64,000 bases of DNA from Pyrenochaeta sp. MPI-SDFR-AT-0127 (lineage: Eukaryota; Ascomycota; Dothideomycetes; Pleosporales; Cucurbitariaceae), in NCBI GenBank assembly GCA_020747015.1, contig JAGTJM010000013.1, positions 62,001 through 126,000 on the forward strand, written 5' to 3'. Shown here in pieces: positions 58,785 through 64,000 of this stretch. The position numbers and the translations under genes are program-made. Within the stretch, counting starts at the first letter, position 1; the number at the start of each line of letters is the position of its first letter. Under the pieces are notes generated by a model. That model did no database searches. It saw only the letters and a list, made by a program, of their open reading frames with translations, and was not told the DNA's origin.

Positions 58785-59904
58785 GATTGCGGCCGTTTGC
58801 TGAGAAATGTCCCTTTAGAACAAGGGAATAATGCAGACAAGACCTGAGCCATCAGGCTTGAGTTTTTGGCAAAAAAATGCTTGTACGGAGAAACGTTCAT
58901 CCTACTTACATTGCGCGAACGTTATATCTCATTGCGTGCTTCGGCAATGGACTAGGATTATTCGCTGTGGATCGGCCGAGTTGCACACTGAAGATGCTGG
59001 CTCGGGCCGAAGTTCTGATGGAAAAGGAATGACGTAGTGGGGAAACCAAAAGCAAATAACACAACTAGAATAAAAAATGTCTGATAACTATAAGATACTC
59101 ATTTGGCCTACATTGATTGCCTCTGGTCATTCTACTTGCTCTTCGCTCAAGTCCTTTGATCAATGCTTGGTGGGTACCTGCAGAGTTCTACTACGTTGTT
59201 CTTGATAGTGGCTTGGGGTTCTGAAGTTCTTTCAAAAATATAATCTCTTCGTCATATTTCCAGCGATGCCGAAAGACCCACAATGGTATCTAGAACATAG
59301 CGATCTTCTGGAGACGTGTGCTCGCTGCTCATAGCGACAGCACAGGACTGTTCAGTGCAGTCACGCGGGCTAGCAATGATTGTGTCTGCATGCAGCGCCT
59401 CTGGACCTGATAGTTTGGTATAGTGGTGCGGGCTGTTTTGTCGACATGGTCGAGCCGTATTGAGGGGAAGAGAAGGGTAACTGTAGTCGTCGAAATTCCG
59501 CAAAGAGTGAGCCAGAAAACTGCTGTATATAAAAAGGAGCAATGACTTGCCCCCCGTCCAAGTACTTTTTATGATGCACCAACCGTGCTTTATTTCAGCA
59601 TAACAGCTGTGCTGCCTTGCCCTGACAATCTTCCGTATGGCTTGCTTGAGATTCTCTTCTGTAAAATTATAGTCAAATAAACTGAACGATGACACAGAAG
59701 TGCATCGAGGCAACAAGACAAGTCAACAATAGTAGAAAGCTATGATGCAACACTACAGCTGAACGTCGGTTCAAAACAATACACCTTACCAGAAAGCTGC
59801 AATGCAATCACAAATATCTGATCCACAATAGACAACCACTAACGAGATGTAGCCAGATAGTATGTCCTGTGGTGTAGATGGATTCGTTCGCATGCATTCT
59901 CTTT
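58785..59904. other. Gene-poor region, left part
   Basis: Sulfatase promoter side. A minus frame at 59252-59716 has no conserved motif and is not called. Confidence 0.4.
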
Positions 59905-60389
59905 CTATGCCTTTTTAACATCGGGGATGATCGTCTCGAAAACACGTTTGGTACGGCTCTCGCGGCTTTCAGGTCTTGGGAGGGAGGTCGAGACACAGTC
60001 ACTGGAACTGCTAGAGCGACTTCTCTTCATCTAGTTTGTGAGATAGATCTATTGGTTGGCGTGTCGTGTATCTGACCGTCAAAGGGTGAAGCACCCTCTC
60101 CACTGCTAGCCTCTCCATATGATACGTACTTTTTCATCGACAAAATGCACAAAAGAAGAATCGACTCATCACGAACGGCAGTGAGATGCTCTGCACTGCG
60201 GCATGTCTGGGGGATCAAGAGATACCTGTCTTGGTGCAGTTCAGAATGTGCACTGTAGACGCGTGGCTGGCTTGGTGCTCTCTCATCGCGTGCATGTTCC
60301 ACAACAGAAGGCGGCGCATCCATCGGGGTATTGCGCTCCCGATTGGAGAAAATGCTGCGTAGCGCTGCGGAGAATCGGATCAATAGCAT
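59905..60389 (-). CDS. Possible small two-exon gene, unknown function
   Basis: Weak candidate. Exon 60126-60389 starts with a real ATG; a GTATCA donor and an ACTAG acceptor (intron 60031-60125, 95 bases, phase 0) join it to 59905-60030, giving 129 residues that end at TAG. The product is basic and Ser/Arg-rich in its second half (S-R-S-S-S-S-S then R-E-S-R-T-K-R-V-F-E) with no TM helix, signal peptide or family resemblance. The donor is weak and nothing else supports expression. It may equally be chance open frames. Confidence 0.25.
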
Positions 60390-63300
60390 ACAGCGTGGGT
60401 GTCCTGGAACCTTGGTGGCCTCTACGTGAAGATTCTTCAGGGAGTGGCTTGAGTCTCTTTGTAATAATGAGAGTTTGGCTGTGGAAGGGGGACCTTGAAA
60501 GCTAAGAGATCATCGTATTATCGAACACTGTGGAAACCGAGGGCGCTCCCATGTGTCTATCAGTAGGAACACATGGACTGGCCGTTTCGAGAAACGTCTC
60601 AAATTGCGTCCACAAGTTCAGTCCACGTGGTAAAGCGCTTTGGACGCATTGCGGCTATCCTGATAGTCTCGTTTGTGGGCTTTTGCTCTTCGCCGGACAA
60701 AGAAAGTCCTCACGTATCTTCACGACACATGCATCCTCCCCGCGGTATCCCCGCGGCGACTACCACGAAAGTTTACAAGAACGGCAGTGCGGCTTACGCG
60801 GCGACGTACGTCGGGCTTTCGTCGTGCGCAATTGTTTGGGCGATTCCATCATACGATAGCTTGAGGCATTTTGGAATGTCGCCCTGCACCACCTATTGGT
60901 GGCGTAGCTAGTGTGACTTGACTTGAGGCTTGAGAGCCTTGTGAATGCAGCTCCCCCAAGCAGTCGTGAAGTGGTTGGTGAAATACTATCTTCCCAAGCA
61001 ACCTCGCAAGGGGATACGCCCATCGTGACGAGGTAGATCGACACCGAAGCTTGCTGTTGTACTCCCCGTTGCCGATCTACAAGTTCAGGCGCTAGAAGAA
61101 ATAGTAGGGCTAAAGGGCGTTCGATACCGGACCACGCTTCCAATGTTCTAAAACGTAGGGACGCGTTCTGGCGGTGTAGAACACACACGCATTGAGAATT
61201 TGGGCGTCATGAAGGCATTCCTTGCTTGTCGTATTTTCAATGTCGAATTCGTTATAGTCAAAATGAGATATGGAAGAACTCCAATGGATCATGAGGGAAT
61301 CGAGACCGACAATTCGTATCCCAAAGATAAAGTTGTCTGAGGTTTTTGGTGGAGACGACAGTCAAAAATGCTTCTATCATGTTTCACCCGATATAAGCCG
61401 AGTATCATTGAGCACCCTATTGGCTGCGTTGCATACACATAGGAGATCGACAAAACTATGTCATGGATGTGCAGAATGTTGCGGAGAACGGTAACTTCGT
61501 GCCCTGTGATCTTCACAATGTATGTATATCTCTTGCGACCGTGCGACGCCGCAGGATACGACAGCCATGCCAAGCACCCGGATGGATTACCAAGTAAAGG
61601 ACGCCTATCAACGGCGGTCCGTTCCCCTGGATCGATAGCGAGTGCTGGTTCATTAGGCGCGGCATACAGCAGGAGTATGCTCCGATGGTCGAAACTATGG
61701 AACACTACGTCGCCCAGACGGATGCTAAGACAAGCCAGTAAAGCTTCAAAGGTCTTGGCACTGGAATCAGGGTGAATCGGGGACTCCGACAGGCAAGTGG
61801 AAGCGCGTCCGGATATGCGGATGCCTGAGAATCGATACTCCAGCAAAGACTAGGACTAGAGCTCCGGCGAGACATGATGCGCTGCTCTTTTTTTTTGTAC
61901 ATGTCTGGGTGCTGCCATCCCGGATAAGCTGGTACCAAGATCCTGAAGGGTGTTAGATCCAACTTTGACATGCTACAGGGTAATGCACTGGTTAGTCTAG
62001 TCGATGTCCCATGGTAGGGTAGTGTGTGGTGTTGGGTTCCAGAGATGGAGGCAAACTCCTTGCGCGATATTCTAACGTGAGTCTTAGAAATATTGCGACC
62101 AGACCAGAGAATATCCGCGCCTGACGGTCAGTCATGATGAGTGATCAGCCAACCCAGCAACCGATTAATTGATGAGGTGCGATCGAGCCCTGTGGCCCTT
62201 GCGGGATGGGTACATGCAGTAAGGCTCAGGGCGTGGCAATTGGAGGAGACGGCGGAGTCCCTTCAACGGAGCGGAGATGCTGATCGCCCTTCGGTGCATC
62301 GAACGGCGGAAATTTGCCCTAGGACCCCTCTCTTCGCTTCTACGCTGCGTCGCTTGCCCATGTCCAAGGAACATGCAGGCGGCTAGCCGGGAGCCAAAAC
62401 CTTCTAGCGTCCCATCGGTCGATTTAAGGGACAGAACTAGGACCAAGAATCTTGGAAATAGAACCGAAGCGCCGAGCGAAGATAACCCGTCAGGATTGAC
62501 AAGTGTATGTTTTAGGTAAAGGGAGCGGGAACGGTGCAGCTGTCAAGGCCTTTGCATCACGTGCGTCAACTGAACCGCACCTTCCATTTCGTGCCTCGCG
62601 CATACGGCCGTAGATGCATGCCCGCAGGGGTATCCTTTCCAATATTGTGATCCTGCAAACGTCCTACCCAAAGCATGCCTCCCAAACAGCCCATGCGAGA
62701 GCCCTTCAATCAACCTTAAGCCACAGCTTCACCGGTACCAGAGATTAGACCTGTGCCTTTGATTGTGGCGGTGCTAACCTTCTAGCGCTCTTCTCGCAAT
62801 TAGCTACTTAGTTGGGCAAGTTGAGATGAAACGTGCACATGACAAATGCCGATCAGAGCAACAAGGCTGTGTTTAATCCTCTTCCGGCGCGCCAGCATAA
62901 ACCAGAATTATGGCATGACATCAAGCTCCCGATTCCATGTGTGCGTGGTTGATTAGCGTACATGTTGGGGGTGGTTCGCCAGGAGAATTGGCCCAGGGAA
63001 AAGCAAGTCATGTGCTTTTATCGACTTTGAGCGACTTTGGTTGGGACCGTTCATTGTACGTAAACCACTCTGGTGGGATGAGAGACGCGATCTTTGGTTA
63101 TGTGGGGCGCATCATCAATGATTGGTTGGCTCAGCTCCTATTTCGGGAGACGTCAGTGTCCATCCCGACTTTGTTCGAACGACTCGACAGGCTAAACCTT
63201 AGGTGCCCACATGTGGTGCGCTAAAAAAACAAGACTAATACAAAACAAGACAACCTTAATTCTTCTGTGCATAGCTAGGAATCTTTCTCCAGCAGATGAA

Positions 63301-64000
63301 GGGATAATATTGTCCCACCAACCCACGTGGTGCTGACTGATTTCGCTGAGCCACGGTCTGCAACAAAAACACAAGCCCCCGTCTACTCTTGCTGCAAATA
63401 CAAAGTAATATCGATGGAGCAACATGTCGGAATAAAAGTCAACCGTGCCCTACGCCCTAACAATGCAGTCGTAAAATTTGTCGTAGCGCGTGCAGGTGCC
63501 TCATTAGGCTGCCACGCTGTTCCGTCACTGGGTGTCATCCCATCATGCACAACGTTCCAACTCGGTTCCGGCTCAGCCTTACATAATAGGACATGATATG
63601 CCGCCAGCTTTGTGGCGCGACGCATCTCACTCGCTAACGTCGTCCCCTTCGGCTGTTTCGCCGAAGCACATGGCGCCGCCCAACATGTGAACTGGCTTGC
63701 TGCAGCAACCCTTGAAATGTCGGGATTGAACTGTCGGGATTGAATGGGGTTGATAGGCCATTGTTGATCGCGACCTATGTTCGATTAAACATTGGCTTAC
63801 TGTGGACATAGTAAGACTTGCGAGCGGTGTCGCGGGTGCCAGCAAATTAGCGTAATACCGCCAAACGCCTATTTTCCTCGCCGATCTCATGCATGGCTGT
63901 ACTGCGATGGATGGAAGGGCGTCCCGGATGTCGCTTGAGCTGAACTACCGGAATTAGGTGCCGCGCTGGGGTGGAGGGGCTGAGAAGCGACCATTTTGGT
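60390..64000. other. Gene-poor right end (3.6 kb)
   Basis: No open frame with recognisable motifs. The longest frames (for example 61289-61846 minus) lack an ATG start. No terminal repeats, transposase fragments, tRNA or rRNA were seen. Composition by eye is near that of the rest of the window, so strong RIP decay is not evident. Confidence 0.45.

Noticed and set aside
61289..61846. 185-codon minus-strand open frame
   Set aside because: It starts with TTG, has no motif, and no upstream exon with ATG could be joined in phase.

Overview
The window is nuclear DNA of a filamentous ascomycete. It holds about 23 protein genes on both strands, most with one to six short GT-AG introns of about 45-65 bases. 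Many products are typical of Pezizomycotina: a GH55 beta-1,3-glucanase, a fungal rhodopsin-like 7-TM protein, an ACS-family transporter, and Lhs1 ending in HDEL. The class is probably Dothideomycetes, but that is an inference from gene content. Start codons were re-chosen as ATG and exons were joined by splice signals, reading phase and family motifs read by eye. No database search was run.

Left third (1-24200): the 3' part of a nitrilase gene cut by the window edge; an ACS-family MFS transporter (5 exons); two convergent genes sharing an unrecognised Cys/His motif; a gene-free 2.3 kb; a fungal APH-type kinase with an N-terminal Cys/His-rich module; a Dcr2-like phosphoesterase; pseudouridine synthase Pus7; a rhodopsin-like membrane protein; APC/C subunit 10 with a long insert in its DOC domain; a fatty-acid elongase; and a proline-rich protein.

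Middle third (24700-42000): a polytopic membrane protein gene interrupted by an in-frame TGA; a single-pass membrane protein; a PHD-finger protein with an unsettled 5' end; an intron-containing tRNA-Arg(TCG); a secreted GH55 glucanase; and a 7-exon PLP-dependent aminotransferase with a GC-AG intron and a 15-base exon.

Right third (42900-64000): a large fungal protein of unknown function, sideroflexin, the ER chaperone Lhs1, a coiled-coil membrane protein, UCH37-type deubiquitinase and an arylsulfatase. The last 5.2 kb is gene-poor, with one weak two-exon candidate.

The genes do not form a pathway cluster. They are mostly housekeeping genes (tRNA modification, cell cycle, proteasome, ER folding, mitochondrial serine transport, lipid elongation) mixed with secreted or catabolic enzymes and lineage-specific proteins. 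No transposon, CRISPR array, rRNA or biosynthetic gene cluster was recognised.
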